DNA of 32,180 bases from Trueperaceae bacterium (GTDB lineage: Bacteria > Deinococcota > Deinococci > Deinococcales > Trueperaceae): the NCBI GenBank assembly GCA_020431825.1, contig JAGQHN010000055.1, forward strand, positions 1 through 32,180, read 5' to 3'. Position numbers and translations under genes: made by a program. This document shows, in pieces, positions 1 to 8,428 of this stretch (position 1 is the first letter of the stretch; each line of letters opens with the position of its first letter). The notes beneath the pieces were generated by a model. It was not told where the DNA came from and did not search any database. It saw nothing but the letters and a program-made list of their open reading frames with translations.

Positions 1-64
1 GATTTTCAGCTTGGAGGTACTTAAACTAACTTTCTTCGTACGTTCCAAAGGTGTCGCGCTCAGT
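1..64. other. Window edge, no gene seen
   Basis: These 64 bases lie downstream of the stop codon of the minus-strand RNA methyltransferase. I see no open reading frame, hairpin or convincing promoter here. Confidence 0.5.
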
Positions 65-871
65 TTAGCTGGGCGCAATTTTTTCTCGCTGACGCATAAC
101 TTCATAGAGTAAGAGCGCGCCAGAAGTTGCAACATTAAGACTGTCGGCCATACCCTGCATAGGAATACGCACTTTGGCCTCGGCGGCCTCAAACCAGTCA
201 TGTGCTAAGCCATCATGCTCAGTACCCAGGATGATGGCAGTCGCACCCAAGTAATCTTCATGCCAGTAGGAGCGTGTGGCACTTGGTGAGGTCGCGACGA
301 GTTTGACCTGATGTGCTTTTAAATAGTTTATGAGTTCAGCAGACTCGAGCGCCAATATAGGGCGGCTAAAGACACTGCCCACACTCGAGCGAATCACATT
401 GGGGTTATAAATATCGGTGCCTTGACCGGTTAAAAAAACAGCATCGACATTTACGGCGTCGGCTGTGCGCAAGAGGGCCCCAACATTGCCGGGTTTTTCA
501 AGTCCATCAATCACCAGAATAAGCGCGTTTTCGCGTAATGTGATTTCTTCAAGGGACTGCTGTTTTATGTTTGCCAGTGCCATAAGGCCATCGGGGTTTT
601 GCCGAAAGCTTAGTTTGGTAAAAGCGTCGGCCGAGACTTCAATAAGCTCGAGCTGCCCCAATTCATGAAGCAATAGCTCACCTTCAGCACGTAAAAATGG
701 CGGACAAAAAAGGACTTGCTCTAGTTTGACCCCAGCATCTAGCGCCCGGCTTACCTCTTTGCAACCCTCGATGAGAAATTTCCCCTCCTGGTCTCGAGCC
801 TTGCGATCTTTAAGTTTTACCAGATACTTAATGTAAGTATTTTTTGCGCTGTCAATTTGCCGAACACTCAC
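65..871 (-). CDS. TrmH/SpoU-family RNA 2'-O-methyltransferase
   Basis: Predicted SAM-dependent ribose 2'-O-methyltransferase of the SPOUT class acting on rRNA or tRNA. From the start chosen here it is 268 aa. An N-terminal substrate-binding domain begins IDSAKNTYIKYLVKLKDRKA and contains GKFLIEG. The SpoU fold carries all three signature motifs: GNVGALLRTADA (about residues 128-139), ILGTEHDGL (214-222) and IPMQGMADSLNVATSGA (236-252), whose Asn and the knot region bind SAM. The open frame extends to an ATG at 934, but that would overlap the divergent MFS gene and add 21 residues unlike the family. I prefer the GTG at 871, which has TACAAT six bases upstream and no Shine-Dalgarno, so a leaderless mRNA. 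The exact RNA target cannot be read from sequence; RlmB-like and TsnR-like proteins share these motifs. Confidence 0.9.
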   Translation of the reverse strand: MSVRQIDSAKNTYIKYLVKLKDRKARDQEGKFLIEGCKEVSRALDAGVKLEQVLFCPPFLRAEGELLLHELGQLELIEVSADAFTKLSFRQNPDGLMALANIKQQSLEEITLRENALILVIDGLEKPGNVGALLRTADAVNVDAVFLTGQGTDIYNPNVIRSSVGSVFSRPILALESAELINYLKAHQVKLVATSPSATRSYWHEDYLGATAIILGTEHDGLAHDWFEAAEAKVRIPMQGMADSLNVATSGALLLYEVMRQREKIAPS

Positions 872-906
872 AGGCTTATTGTAGTCATATTTCGCTCTCA
901 GTAAAC
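872..906 (-). promoter_or_regulatory. Leaderless promoter of the RNA methyltransferase
   Basis: On the minus strand TACAAT (positions 883-878) sits six bases before the GTG start at 871. A TTTACT lies 16 bases further upstream as a possible -35 box. There is no Shine-Dalgarno between box and start. Confidence 0.5.
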
Positions 907-928
907 GTCTTGGCGGTAGGATGCACGC

Positions 929-2158
929 ATGCAAAAACGATCTGCCGCTATGGTTTTTATCCTGATTACCCTGTTTCTTGACATTTTGGGCATTGGTATT
1001 GTCATTCCAGTTTTACCCGAACTGATTAAGCAGTTTGTTGGAGGAAGTGAATCCTCTGCTGCTGTCTATTTTGGTCCCTTAGCTGCAGTTTATGCGCTTA
1101 TGCAGTTTGTTTTTGCGCCTATTTTGGGCTCCTTATCTGACCGCTTTGGTCGTCGCCCTATTATTCTTATTGCGCTGTCTGGGTTAGCAGTTGACTATCT
1201 GATTCAAGGTTTTGCGCCAAGCATTGTCTGGCTATTTGTTGGGCGTATTTTGGCAGGTATTATGGGTGCCAGTTTTACTGCTGCCAATGCCTATATTGCC
1301 GATATATCAACACCAGAAAATCGGGCGCAGAACTTTGGCCTGATTGGCGTAGCCTTTGGACTTGGCTTTATTTTTGGTCCGGCCTTGGGCGGGCTTCTAG
1401 GAGGCATCTGGATACGCTTGCCCTTTTTTGTAGCAGCAGGCTTAGTGCTTATTAATCTGCTTTATGGCTTATTCGTTTTACCAGAGTCTTTAAAACCAGA
1501 AAATCGTAGTGAGTTTTCCTGGAAAAAAGCTAATCCGGTTGGTAGCATCCTGCTACTGAAAAATTATCCTATTGTCGCCAGCCTGGCAGCAACATTTGTG
1601 CTTACCTCTTTAGCACAGCGAGGTTTAGAGACAACCTGGGTGCTTTATACCGGCTATAAATTTGGTTGGGGGGAGCAAACCAATGGACTCACGCTGGCTA
1701 TGGTTGGTGTTATGGCTGTTATTGTGCAGGGTTTTCTCATCAGACCCGTCATTAAGAGGCTCGGAGAACGCCGCGCCATTATTTTGAGCCTTGGCTTATC
1801 CGTTTTTAGTTTTTTTATTTATGGGATTGCCACAGAGTGGCTTATGTATGTCGCCATTATCGTTGGAGCCTTAAGTGGTATAGCTGGACCGGCTGTGCAG
1901 GGATTAGTAGCGGGGTCGGTCAGGCCAGATGAGCAGGGTAAGGTGCAAGGGGCATTAACATCACTTATTAGTTTGACCAGCGTCTTTGCCCCCCTTATTT
2001 TTACTACCGGGCTTTTTGGCTACTTTACCTCTGAAAAAGCGCCGTTTGTACTTCCGGGAGCGCCCTTTTTTCTTGGTTCACTGCTGTTCTTACTTTCCCT
2101 GCTAATGCTGAGCGCTCTGTTTCGGCGCCTGCCTGAGACGCCGCAGCCACATGTCTGA
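929..2158 (+). CDS. MFS drug exporter, TetA/DHA1-like
   Basis: Predicted 12-helix proton-coupled efflux protein of the inner membrane, 409 aa. It has the hallmarks of the DHA1 (TetA-like) drug:H+ antiporters. The first helix reads [18 protein letters not shown], with the motif D1 Asp and PVLP. Loop 2-3 is a perfect motif [12 protein letters not shown] (residues 67-77). Helix 5 has an antiporter motif C, roughly [14 protein letters not shown]. Tetracycline is only one possible substrate; family membership alone does not prove resistance. The start ATG 929 has GTAGG at 916-920 as a moderate ribosome binding site. The last 8 bases overlap the start of the GNAT pseudogene, so the two were once a coupled pair. 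The gene contains no CTCGAG, unlike most of the window. Confidence 0.9.
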   Translation: MQKRSAAMVFILITLFLDILGIGIVIPVLPELIKQFVGGSESSAAVYFGPLAAVYALMQFVFAPILGSLSDRFGRRPIILIALSGLAVDYLIQGFAPSIVWLFVGRILAGIMGASFTAANAYIADISTPENRAQNFGLIGVAFGLGFIFGPALGGLLGGIWIRLPFFVAAGLVLINLLYGLFVLPESLKPENRSEFSWKKANPVGSILLLKNYPIVASLAATFVLTSLAQRGLETTWVLYTGYKFGWGEQTNGLTLAMVGVMAVIVQGFLIRPVIKRLGERRAIILSLGLSVFSFFIYGIATEWLMYVAIIVGALSGIAGPAVQGLVAGSVRPDEQGKVQGALTSLISLTSVFAPLIFTTGLFGYFTSEKAPFVLPGAPFFLGSLLFLLSLLMLSALFRRLPETPQPHV

Positions 2159-2608
2159 GGGCAAACAAATGTCTGGCGGCAAGAGCGTCTGGTGGCGGGG
2201 CAAGGTTCGGCTGAGAGCCCTCGAGCTTTCCGATCTGGATTTTTTCCATGAACTAAATCAACATAGTGAGCGCAATAAACTGATTGACTGGCTAAAACCA
2301 CCTCAGTAGAAAACGTGCCTCGAGTCCTGGCTAAAAGACAAGCTAAGCCAGGGATTTCAGGACTTGAGCTATCAGTAGATGATAGAGAATCTGGCAGGGA
2401 GACAGTGGGTTCTATAGTGACGCATAGCTGCAGTGCCAGAACGGGAACCTTTAGTTATGCCTTATACAGATTCCATTTAATTCCTTTAAGCAAGGAATTA
2501 AATGCGAGTAGAAAACAGTTGATTTTTAGTCGGGGTCGCTATTTTGACCTCGAGTATTTTGGGCAAACGGTAAAGGAGTTTTTAAGCCTCTATCCCAACA
2601 CCCAATAG
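2151..2608 (+). pseudogene. Decayed GNAT N-acetyltransferase
   Basis: Remnant of a RimJ/RimL-like GNAT acetyltransferase. The ATG at 2151 overlaps the MFS stop codon and opens a typical N-terminus (VRLRALELSDLDFFHELNQH ...) that stops at TAG 2307-2309. The same frame continues recognisably (KTCLESWLKDKLSQGF, then MIENLAG) through a second stop at about 2379. The similarity then shifts frame near 2395: SIVTHSCSARTGTFSYAL, a GNAT beta4-like stretch, and later LIFSRGRYFDLEYFGQTVKE, the usual C-terminus. The acetyl-CoA binding core (Q/RxxGxG/A) and about 60 residues expected between these two pieces are missing, and a perfect hairpin occupies the gap. At least two stops, one frameshift and an internal deletion make it non-functional. 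The 97-codon open frame 2315-2608 is only the tail of this relic. Confidence 0.8.
2474..2504. repeat. Perfect 13-bp inverted repeat at the pseudogene deletion
   Basis: CATTTAATTCCTT (2474-2486) and its exact complement AAGGAATTAAATG (2492-2504) flank a 5-base loop TAAGC. It sits where the GNAT pseudogene lost its acetyl-CoA-binding core. No T-run follows, so it is not a standard terminator. Confidence 0.85.
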
Positions 2609-2638
2609 AGTCTTACCAAGCTGAGGCTTTATTTCACC

Positions 2639-2650
2639 TAAACTTAGCCT
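2639..2650 (+). promoter_or_regulatory. Leaderless -10 box of the sulfurtransferase
   Basis: TAAACT (2639-2644) followed by six bases and the ATG at 2651. No Shine-Dalgarno is present. No good -35 hexamer is evident. Confidence 0.5.
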
Positions 2651-3484
2651 ATGTCAAATCTCATTCAAGCAGCTGACCTTATCAAGCTTTTAGGTGATGA
2701 AACCTTACGTGTGGTGGATACCCGCTTTTCTTTGGCCGATCCAGAGGCAGGAGAAAAGGCTTACCGGGAAGGGCATATTCCAGGAGCAATTTTTTTTGAC
2801 CTAGACAAAGATCTTTCACAAGCGCCCGGCAACCATGGTGGAAGGCACCCTTTGCCAGCCATGACGGCATTTGCGCAAAAGCTGGGTCAGCGCGGCATTG
2901 GCAATGAGTATCAGATCGTTGTCTATGATGATGCCAGTGGTATGTACGCGGGTCGGCTCTGGTTTATGCTCAGTTATGCCGGACACGGTGCGGTGCGGGT
3001 GTTAGATGGAGGAATTCAAGCTTATCTGGCAGCAGGAGGGCAGCTCGAGCCAGACCTGCCCTCCTATCTTGAAACACAGTTTGCGTTAAATCTTCAGGAA
3101 GACAAACTGGTTAGCAAAGACTACGTGCTGAGAAATCTGGAAAATCCAGACGTTTTACTCGTTGATGCCAGAGCTGCGGAGCGTTACCGTGGTGACGTCG
3201 AACCTCTTGACCCTAAGGCGGGTCATATTCCTGGGGCTATGAATTTACCCTTTGCAGACAATTTGCGTGATGGTAAGTACAAATCACCTGAAGAACTTAA
3301 AGAGCGCTTTAGCGACCTTGAGGAAGCTGAGGAAATTATTGTTTACTGCGGTTCAGGGGTGAGTGCCAATCATAATTTTATTGCGCTCGAGGAAGCAGGC
3401 TTTAAAAATATTAAGCTCTACGGCGGGTCCTGGAGCGACTGGTCAAGCTATCAGGATAACCCTATTGCGACAGGAGAAGAGTAG
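2651..3484 (+). CDS. Two-domain rhodanese, 3-mercaptopyruvate-type sulfurtransferase
   Basis: Cytosolic sulfurtransferase of 277 aa with two rhodanese domains (about 1-130 and 150-275), the usual length. The N-terminal domain contains VVDTRF and GHIPGAIFFD. The C-terminal catalytic domain contains LLVDARAAERYRGD and GHIPGAMNLP and ends in the active-site loop CGSGVSA with the persulfide cysteine at C233. A CG-SGV-[ST]-A loop is typical of 3-mercaptopyruvate sulfurtransferases (SseA), whereas thiosulfate-preferring enzymes usually have CRKG loops, so mercaptopyruvate is the likelier donor. Translation probably starts on a leaderless message (TAAACT six bases before ATG). It precedes the sulfate genes on the same strand, but a 219-base gap separates them, so a shared operon is doubtful. 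Confidence 0.9.
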   Translation: MSNLIQAADLIKLLGDETLRVVDTRFSLADPEAGEKAYREGHIPGAIFFDLDKDLSQAPGNHGGRHPLPAMTAFAQKLGQRGIGNEYQIVVYDDASGMYAGRLWFMLSYAGHGAVRVLDGGIQAYLAAGGQLEPDLPSYLETQFALNLQEDKLVSKDYVLRNLENPDVLLVDARAAERYRGDVEPLDPKAGHIPGAMNLPFADNLRDGKYKSPEELKERFSDLEEAEEIIVYCGSGVSANHNFIALEEAGFKNIKLYGGSWSDWSSYQDNPIATGEE

Positions 3485-3600
3485 CGATTTTCTTTGCCCA
3501 TATACGAAGAAATAATCCTTCAGGATGTGTTGGGCGAACAGTGTCTGCCCATTTATATACTTTATTTTGATGATGCCGTTTTTGCTCGAGGTTGAGAAAC

Positions 3601-3616
3601 GAAAGATCTATCTTTC
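3601..3616. promoter_or_regulatory. Dyad upstream of the sulfate permease, possible operator
   Basis: GAAAGAT-CT-ATCTTTC, 7-bp perfect arms around a 2-base centre, about 90 bases before the permease start. The short arms and tight spacing suit a homodimeric regulator better than a terminator. The regulator is unknown. Confidence 0.35.
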
Positions 3617-3690
3617 TCTTATACGGCACAAAACCCTACTATTTCTATAGAGATATGATATTTCTAATTTTTTTGCTGCAATGAATCTGT

Positions 3691-3703
3691 TACTTTATCT
3701 CCG
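3691..3703 (+). promoter_or_regulatory. Leaderless -10 box of the SLC13 permease
   Basis: TACTTT (3691-3696) lies seven bases before the ATG at 3704. No Shine-Dalgarno is visible and the -35 region is only a T-rich stretch. Confidence 0.4.
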
Positions 3704-5473
3704 ATGACGCTTGACGCCTGGCTTACCCTTGTCATTCTTATTGCTATCTTAGGACTGCTCAGCTTTACTAAAGTGGCGGCTGATCTGGTTTTTGCCGGTG
3801 GTTTGACGCTCTTACTTTTCTTAGGTGTTCTTAATCCTCAAGAGGCACTCGTTGGCTTTGCCAATGAGGGGGTAGCTACAGTAGGTGCGCTTTACATTGT
3901 GGTAACAGGCTTACGTGAAACCGGTGGAATCGCCTGGTTATCGCGCAAGCTCTTAAGGCAGCCGTCTTCTCTCATGGACGCGCAGCTTAAAGTCATGCTT
4001 CCTGTAGCCCTTATGAGTGCTTTTTTAAACAATACGCCTGTGGTGGCCATGCTGATACCGGCAGTCGGAGACTGGTCGAAAAAGTTCAGGCTCTCGGCTT
4101 CTAAACTTATGATTCCCCTCAGTTATGCCGCTATTTTAGGAGGTACCTGTACCCTAATTGGTACGAGTACCAACTTAGTGGTGAATGGTTTTTTGCTAAA
4201 AGAGCGTCCAGAAGACGCTCTGGGGATGTTTGATCTGGTCTGGGTGGGTTTACCAACCATGCTCATAAGTATCGCTTTCATTTTGGTGTTTAGCCGCTGG
4301 CTCTTGCCCGATAGGCGTTCGGTGGTGAGTCAGCTTAGCGATCCTAAAGAATACAGTATTGAAATGCTGGTAGATGCGGCAGGGCCTCTGGTGGGTCAAA
4401 GCATTGAAGAAGCAGGACTTCGGCACTTGCAGCATTTATTTCTTATAGAAATTGAGCGAAAAGGCAAGATTTTAGCAGCGGTTTCTCCAACCGAAGTGTT
4501 GCAAGCCGGAGACCGGCTGGTGTTTGTTGGGGTCGTTGATTCTGTCCTCGAGCTTCAGCGCATTAGAGGCTTAAGCCCAGCGACTGATCAGGTATTTAAG
4601 CTCGAGGCGCCTCGCTCGAGCCGCGTACTTATCGAGGCTGTGATTTCACATACCAGTCCTCTAATAGATACCAGTGTTCGGGAAAACCGCTTTCGTTCGG
4701 CTTATGACGCGGTGGTTATTGCTGTGGCGCGCAACGGCGAACGCATCAAGCAAAAAATTGGTGACATTATTTTAAAAGCTGGTGACACCTTACTCTTAGA
4801 AGCCAAACCCAATTTTGTCGAGACGCACCGCAACTCCAATAATTTTTATCTGGTAAGTGCTCTGCAGGACTCGAGTCCGCCCAGATTTGACCGCATTTTT
4901 ATAGCCTTGGGTATTTTGATTGCTATGGTTCTGGTGGTTAGTTTTAACCTCTTAAGTATGCTCGAGGCTTCCTTCCTGGCAGCACTTCTTATGTTGGCTA
5001 GTAGAACCTGCTCTGCCGATGTTGCCAGACGCAGCATTGATTGGCAAGTACTGATTGTGATTGCTTCGGCTTTTGGCATCGGGAATGCTTTACAGCTTAG
5101 TGGAGCGGCGTCGGTCATAGCCAATAGTTTTACCAGGCTTGGAGGCGAGAGTGCTTATATAAATTTGCTTATTATTTACGTTGTTACTGCGCTGTTTAGC
5201 AGTGTCATAACCAATAATGCTGCCGCTGTTCTTATGTTCCCCATTGCCCTTTCTATCTCACAAGACTTAAATGTGAGTGTGTTACCTTTTGCCGTTGCCA
5301 TTATGATGGCTGCCTCAGCAAGTTTTGCCACGCCCATTGGTTACCAGACAAATCTCATGGTCATGGGGCCGGGAGGTTATAAATTTGCTGATTATCTGAA
5401 AATTGGTTTACCCTTAAACTTCATCACAGCCATGTCAGCACTTATTGTTATACCTTTAGTATGGGGATTTTGA
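3704..5473 (+). CDS. SLC13/DASS-family anion permease with two RCK_C domains, probable sulfate transporter
   Basis: Predicted sodium-dependent inner-membrane anion transporter, 589 aa. The first membrane half (about 1-200) includes LNNTPVVAMLIPAV (108-121) and LGGTCTLIGTSTNLVV (145-160), the family's paired substrate/sodium loops. A cytoplasmic insert carries two TrkA-C (RCK_C) modules at about 212-285 and 302-375. The second membrane half has the matching TNNAAAVLMFPIA and SFATPIGYQTNLMVMGPGGY. This architecture is that of the SAC1/SLT sulfate transporter group. Sulfate as substrate is inferred mainly from its place directly before cysQ, sat and cysC on the same strand. There is a 32-base gap to cysQ. 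Other divalent anions cannot be excluded. Confidence 0.85.
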   Translation: MTLDAWLTLVILIAILGLLSFTKVAADLVFAGGLTLLLFLGVLNPQEALVGFANEGVATVGALYIVVTGLRETGGIAWLSRKLLRQPSSLMDAQLKVMLPVALMSAFLNNTPVVAMLIPAVGDWSKKFRLSASKLMIPLSYAAILGGTCTLIGTSTNLVVNGFLLKERPEDALGMFDLVWVGLPTMLISIAFILVFSRWLLPDRRSVVSQLSDPKEYSIEMLVDAAGPLVGQSIEEAGLRHLQHLFLIEIERKGKILAAVSPTEVLQAGDRLVFVGVVDSVLELQRIRGLSPATDQVFKLEAPRSSRVLIEAVISHTSPLIDTSVRENRFRSAYDAVVIAVARNGERIKQKIGDIILKAGDTLLLEAKPNFVETHRNSNNFYLVSALQDSSPPRFDRIFIALGILIAMVLVVSFNLLSMLEASFLAALLMLASRTCSADVARRSIDWQVLIVIASAFGIGNALQLSGAASVIANSFTRLGGESAYINLLIIYVVTALFSSVITNNAAAVLMFPIALSISQDLNVSVLPFAVAIMMAASASFATPIGYQTNLMVMGPGGYKFADYLKIGLPLNFITAMSALIVIPLVWGF

Positions 5474-5505
5474 TGAGTGGCTTATAAGCTTTAAATTGGA
5501 GAAAA

Positions 5506-6303
5506 ATGATTACAAAAATAATTGATATTGCAGCCGAAGCCGGAAAGCGAATCCTCGAGGTTTATGAATCAGCTGATTTTAACGTTGATTTCAAAGCTGA
5601 TGATTCGCCTTTAACCAGAGCTGATCTGGCTTCACACCACTTTATTCTTGGTGCTCTTGAAAACCTAAGTCCGGATATTCCGGTTTTATCTGAAGAATCC
5701 AAAGGGATTGCCTACAGCGAGCGCAAAAACTGGTCAAAATTCTGGCTTGTTGACCCTTTAGACGGAACCAAAGAGTTTATCAAGCGCAACGGTGAATTCA
5801 CCGTTAATATCGCCTTGATTGAAGAGGGTAAACCCATTATGGGTGTGGTGCATGTTCCTGTAACAGGCTTAACTTACTGGGCACAGCAGGGGCAAGGTGC
5901 ATTTAAGCGTGAGGCTGGGCAAGATACCAAATTAACAGCTGCTACTACGGTAAGTAAAGAGCTTAAAGTTGTGGCCAGTCGTTCGCATGCTGGTGCTGAA
6001 ACGACCGCCTTTTTAGAGGCATTGGCGCAAGATTATAAGCTTGATGTCGTATCTAAGGGTAGCTCTTTAAAACTTTGTCAGGTCGCAGAAAACAGCGCAG
6101 ACTTATACCCTCGCCTCGGTCCAACCATGGAATGGGACACGGCTGCAGCTCAGTGCATTGTTGAACAGGCAGGTGGAGAAGTTACAACCCTCGAGGCTAC
6201 CCCCTTACGCTATAACAAAGAAAATCTCTTAAACCCTTATTTTATGGTCTCGAGTCCTGCAACAAAGCCTTTCTGGAAAAATTATTTAAACGTAGCCGTA
6301 TAA
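5506..6303 (+). CDS. cysQ: 3'(2'),5'-bisphosphate nucleotidase CysQ
   Basis: Hydrolyses 3'-phosphoadenosine 5'-phosphate (PAP), the by-product of PAPS use, to AMP. It has 265 aa, the normal length for this inositol-monophosphatase-superfamily enzyme. Metal-site motifs are complete: SEES (62-65), DPLDGTKEF (83-91, the CysQ form of DPxDGT) and WDTAAA (210-215). A GGAG at 5498-5501 five bases before ATG 5506 is a good ribosome binding site. In this position, between a sulfate-type permease and the PAPS-making genes and next to a locus with three PAPS-dependent sulfotransferases, PAP removal is the obvious role: PAP inhibits sulfotransferases. Confidence 0.92.
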   Translation: MITKIIDIAAEAGKRILEVYESADFNVDFKADDSPLTRADLASHHFILGALENLSPDIPVLSEESKGIAYSERKNWSKFWLVDPLDGTKEFIKRNGEFTVNIALIEEGKPIMGVVHVPVTGLTYWAQQGQGAFKREAGQDTKLTAATTVSKELKVVASRSHAGAETTAFLEALAQDYKLDVVSKGSSLKLCQVAENSADLYPRLGPTMEWDTAAAQCIVEQAGGEVTTLEATPLRYNKENLLNPYFMVSSPATKPFWKNYLNVAV

Positions 6304-6330
6304 CGGTACATAAGTCCTTAAAATCTCACT

Positions 6331-6350
6331 TATACTTTCCCTTTAGGAGA
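6331..6350 (+). promoter_or_regulatory. Ribosome binding site and possible -10 box of sat
   Basis: AGGAGA (6345-6350) stands eight bases before the sat ATG at 6359 and is the strongest Shine-Dalgarno in this block. TATACT at 6331-6336 could be a -10 box, but I see no good -35. Confidence 0.4.
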
Positions 6351-6358
6351 AGAAAGAA

Positions 6359-7537
6359 ATGTCAAAAACCCTCATCAACCCTCATGGTGGCACTCTGGTC
6401 AACCGCATTCTTTCCGGCAGTGAACGGCAAGCTGCTCAGGAAAAAGCCAATGGCCTGACCCACATTCAACTCTCAGACCGCAATGCTGCCGATATTGAGT
6501 GTATTGCTACTGGTGTTTATAGCCCTCTTACCGGTTTTGTTTCAGAGGAAGATTATTACAGCATCGTCAATGATATTCGTTTGTCTAATGGGCTTGCCTG
6601 GAGCATACCTATTACTTTACAGGTGTCAGTAGAGCAAGGTGAAAAGCTCAAAGTAGGAGAGGACATAACGCTGGTCCATCCTAACGGTAGTCAACTGGCC
6701 ATCATGACCATTAGTGATAAGTATAGTCCTGACCAGGAGCAGGAAGCTCAAAAAGTCTATAAGACGACGGATCCAGCTCACCCTGGTGTAGCTGCAATGA
6801 AAGAAGCTGGTCCTGTTTACCTGGGCGGCGAGATTTCTGTCATTGAGGATTTACCTGAGGGTGAATTTGCGGCTCACAGTTTTACCCCACACCAAACCAG
6901 AGCAGAATTTGCCAAGCGTGGCTGGAATACGGTCGTTGCTTTTCAAACCCGTAACCCCATTCACCGAGCTCATGAATATCTAACCAAAGTATCTCTTGAG
7001 ATAGTCGATGGACTGTTTATTAACCCTCTGGTAGGCACGACCAAATCAGATGATATTCCTGCCGATGTTCGCATGCGCTGCTATGACGTTCTGATGCAAG
7101 ACTATTATCCTAATAACCGGGTTGCTTTAGGTACGTACCCAGCGGCCATGCGTTATGCCGGACCACGTGAAGCTATTTTGCATGCTATTAGCCGTCAAAA
7201 CTATGGCTGCACTCATTTCATTGTTGGGCGTGATCATGCTGGAGTGGGTGATTACTATGGTACCTATGAAGCCCAGGAAATCTTTGAACAATTTAGCCGT
7301 GATGAATTAGCCATTATGCCGCTTAAATTTGAACACAGTTTTTACTGTAACAAGTGTGGTGCAATGGGGAGTCCCAAAACTTGCCCCCACAGCAAAGAAG
7401 ATCACGTCTTTTTATCAGGTACCAAGGTTCGCCAGATGCTTTCTGAAGGAACACGCCCGCCGGCTGAATTTAGTCGCCCTGAAGTTGCTGATATCCTGGT
7501 TGAGTTTTATAGCAGTAAAGAAAAGGTTGGCGCTTAG
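6359..7537 (+). CDS. sat: Sulfate adenylyltransferase (ATP sulfurylase)
   Basis: Makes adenosine 5'-phosphosulfate (APS) and pyrophosphate from ATP and sulfate. At 392 aa it is the stand-alone Sat type, not the CysDN heterodimer. Visible motifs: [10 protein letters not shown] (196-205, nucleotide/sulfate-binding loop), [21 protein letters not shown] (249-269) and GRDHAGVG (290-297). A cluster C330, C333, C342 and H344 could bind a metal, as in some bacterial and archaeal Sat proteins. The stop codon TAG directly abuts the cysC ATG, so the two are co-transcribed and probably coupled. The gene contains no CTCGAG. Confidence 0.95.
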   Translation: MSKTLINPHGGTLVNRILSGSERQAAQEKANGLTHIQLSDRNAADIECIATGVYSPLTGFVSEEDYYSIVNDIRLSNGLAWSIPITLQVSVEQGEKLKVGEDITLVHPNGSQLAIMTISDKYSPDQEQEAQKVYKTTDPAHPGVAAMKEAGPVYLGGEISVIEDLPEGEFAAHSFTPHQTRAEFAKRGWNTVVAFQTRNPIHRAHEYLTKVSLEIVDGLFINPLVGTTKSDDIPADVRMRCYDVLMQDYYPNNRVALGTYPAAMRYAGPREAILHAISRQNYGCTHFIVGRDHAGVGDYYGTYEAQEIFEQFSRDELAIMPLKFEHSFYCNKCGAMGSPKTCPHSKEDHVFLSGTKVRQMLSEGTRPPAEFSRPEVADILVEFYSSKEKVGA

Positions 7538-8146
7538 ATGAGCGAAACAAAATCTACTAACATAGTCTGGCACGAACAAACGGTCAGTAAGGAAAGCCGT
7601 GCCAAGCTTAAAGGACAAAAACCCGCTATTTTATGGTTTACAGGTCTAAGTGGCTCGGGTAAATCTACTGTTGCAAATGCACTCGAGCTAAAACTGCAAG
7701 CTATGGGTGCCCACACCTATCTTTTAGATGGTGATAATGTCAGACATGGTCTCAACAAAAATCTGGGTTTTAGTCCCGAAGACCGAGTTGAAAATATTCG
7801 CCGTATCGGTGAAGTTGCCAAGCTTTTTGTAGATGCTGGCGTTATCGTCTTAACGGCTTTCATTAGTCCTTACCGTGAAGACAGAGATATGGTGCGCAAG
7901 ATCGTTGATGCGGGTGAATTTATTGAAGTTTATGTTGATACCCCGCTGGAAGTTTGTGAAGAGCGCGACCCCAAAGGGCTTTATAAAAAGGCAAGAGCAG
8001 GGGAAATTCCTAACTTTACTGGTATAAGTGCGCCGTACGAAGCGCCAAACGCGCCAGAAATCGTCCTCAAAACTGCTAACAAGTCGATTGAAGAGAGTGT
8101 TAGCCAACTTGTTCAGCATTTGCAAAAGGGTAACTATCTCGCTTAA
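7538..8146 (+). CDS. cysC: Adenylylsulfate kinase (APS kinase)
   Basis: Phosphorylates APS at the 3' position to give PAPS. It is 202 aa. Walker A is GLSGSGKST (36-44). The APS-binding region [16 protein letters not shown] begins at 64, FISPYR is at 108-113, and the lid region [20 protein letters not shown] follows. The motifs needed for kinase activity are all present, so it is not an inactive regulatory copy. It starts one base after the sat stop. A perfect hairpin follows 14 bases after its stop. PAPS can feed either sulfate reduction or sulfotransferases; the neighbours favour the second. Confidence 0.95.
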   Translation: MSETKSTNIVWHEQTVSKESRAKLKGQKPAILWFTGLSGSGKSTVANALELKLQAMGAHTYLLDGDNVRHGLNKNLGFSPEDRVENIRRIGEVAKLFVDAGVIVLTAFISPYREDRDMVRKIVDAGEFIEVYVDTPLEVCEERDPKGLYKKARAGEIPNFTGISAPYEAPNAPEIVLKTANKSIEESVSQLVQHLQKGNYLA

Positions 8147-8160
8147 CTGCCATATAATGA

Positions 8161-8187
8161 AGGAAGAGACTCTTGGAGTCTCTTCCT
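8161..8187. terminator. Strong 12-bp hairpin after cysC
   Basis: AGGAAGAGACTC, loop TTG, GAGTCTCTTCCT: a perfect 12-bp stem immediately downstream of cysC. The bases after it are AAAATTATTT, so there is no classical U-tract. It may act as a weak terminator or an mRNA 3'-end stabiliser. Confidence 0.6.
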
Positions 8188-8428
8188 AAAATTATTTGAG
8201 AATGAATACAAAGCTAAATGTTGGCAGGGTAAGTGTAAAAGCTCACCCGCATAAGTGTCTGTGACAAATTAACTAACTTTCCTATATACGTCACGATAAG
8301 CTGGTTTGTAGGATAAGGGAGTTAGATATGAGGTTCTCAACATTGAATTGGCGTTTGGTCAAGTTACCATTAGCTCGAGGTTTTCAAAATGACTCTCATA
8401 ACTAACCTTAGGAAAATAATAAACTGAT
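8188..8428 (+). promoter_or_regulatory. Leader region of the polysaccharide locus
   Basis: The gap between the sulfate genes and the polysaccharide locus holds a possible promoter, GTGACA (8261-8266), 16 bases, TATATA (8283-8288). It is followed by a short open frame with a good ribosome binding site (8328-8405). No other gene is visible. Confidence 0.35.
8328..8405 (+). CDS. Possible 25-residue leader peptide
   Basis: A short open frame MRFSTLNWRLVKLPLARG... of 25 codons. It is preceded by AAGGGAG (8315-8321) six bases before its ATG, one of the best Shine-Dalgarno sequences in the window. It ends 23 bases before the start of the phosphoglycosyl transferase gene, which itself has no well-placed ribosome binding site. 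It could be a translated upstream frame controlling that gene. There is no homology evidence, and it may be chance. Confidence 0.3.
   Translation: MRFSTLNWRLVKLPLARGFQNDSHN

Noticed and set aside
2020..2301. Minus-strand open frames opposite the MFS end and GNAT relic
   Set aside because: No domain or ribosome binding site; they mirror the real + strand coding sequence.
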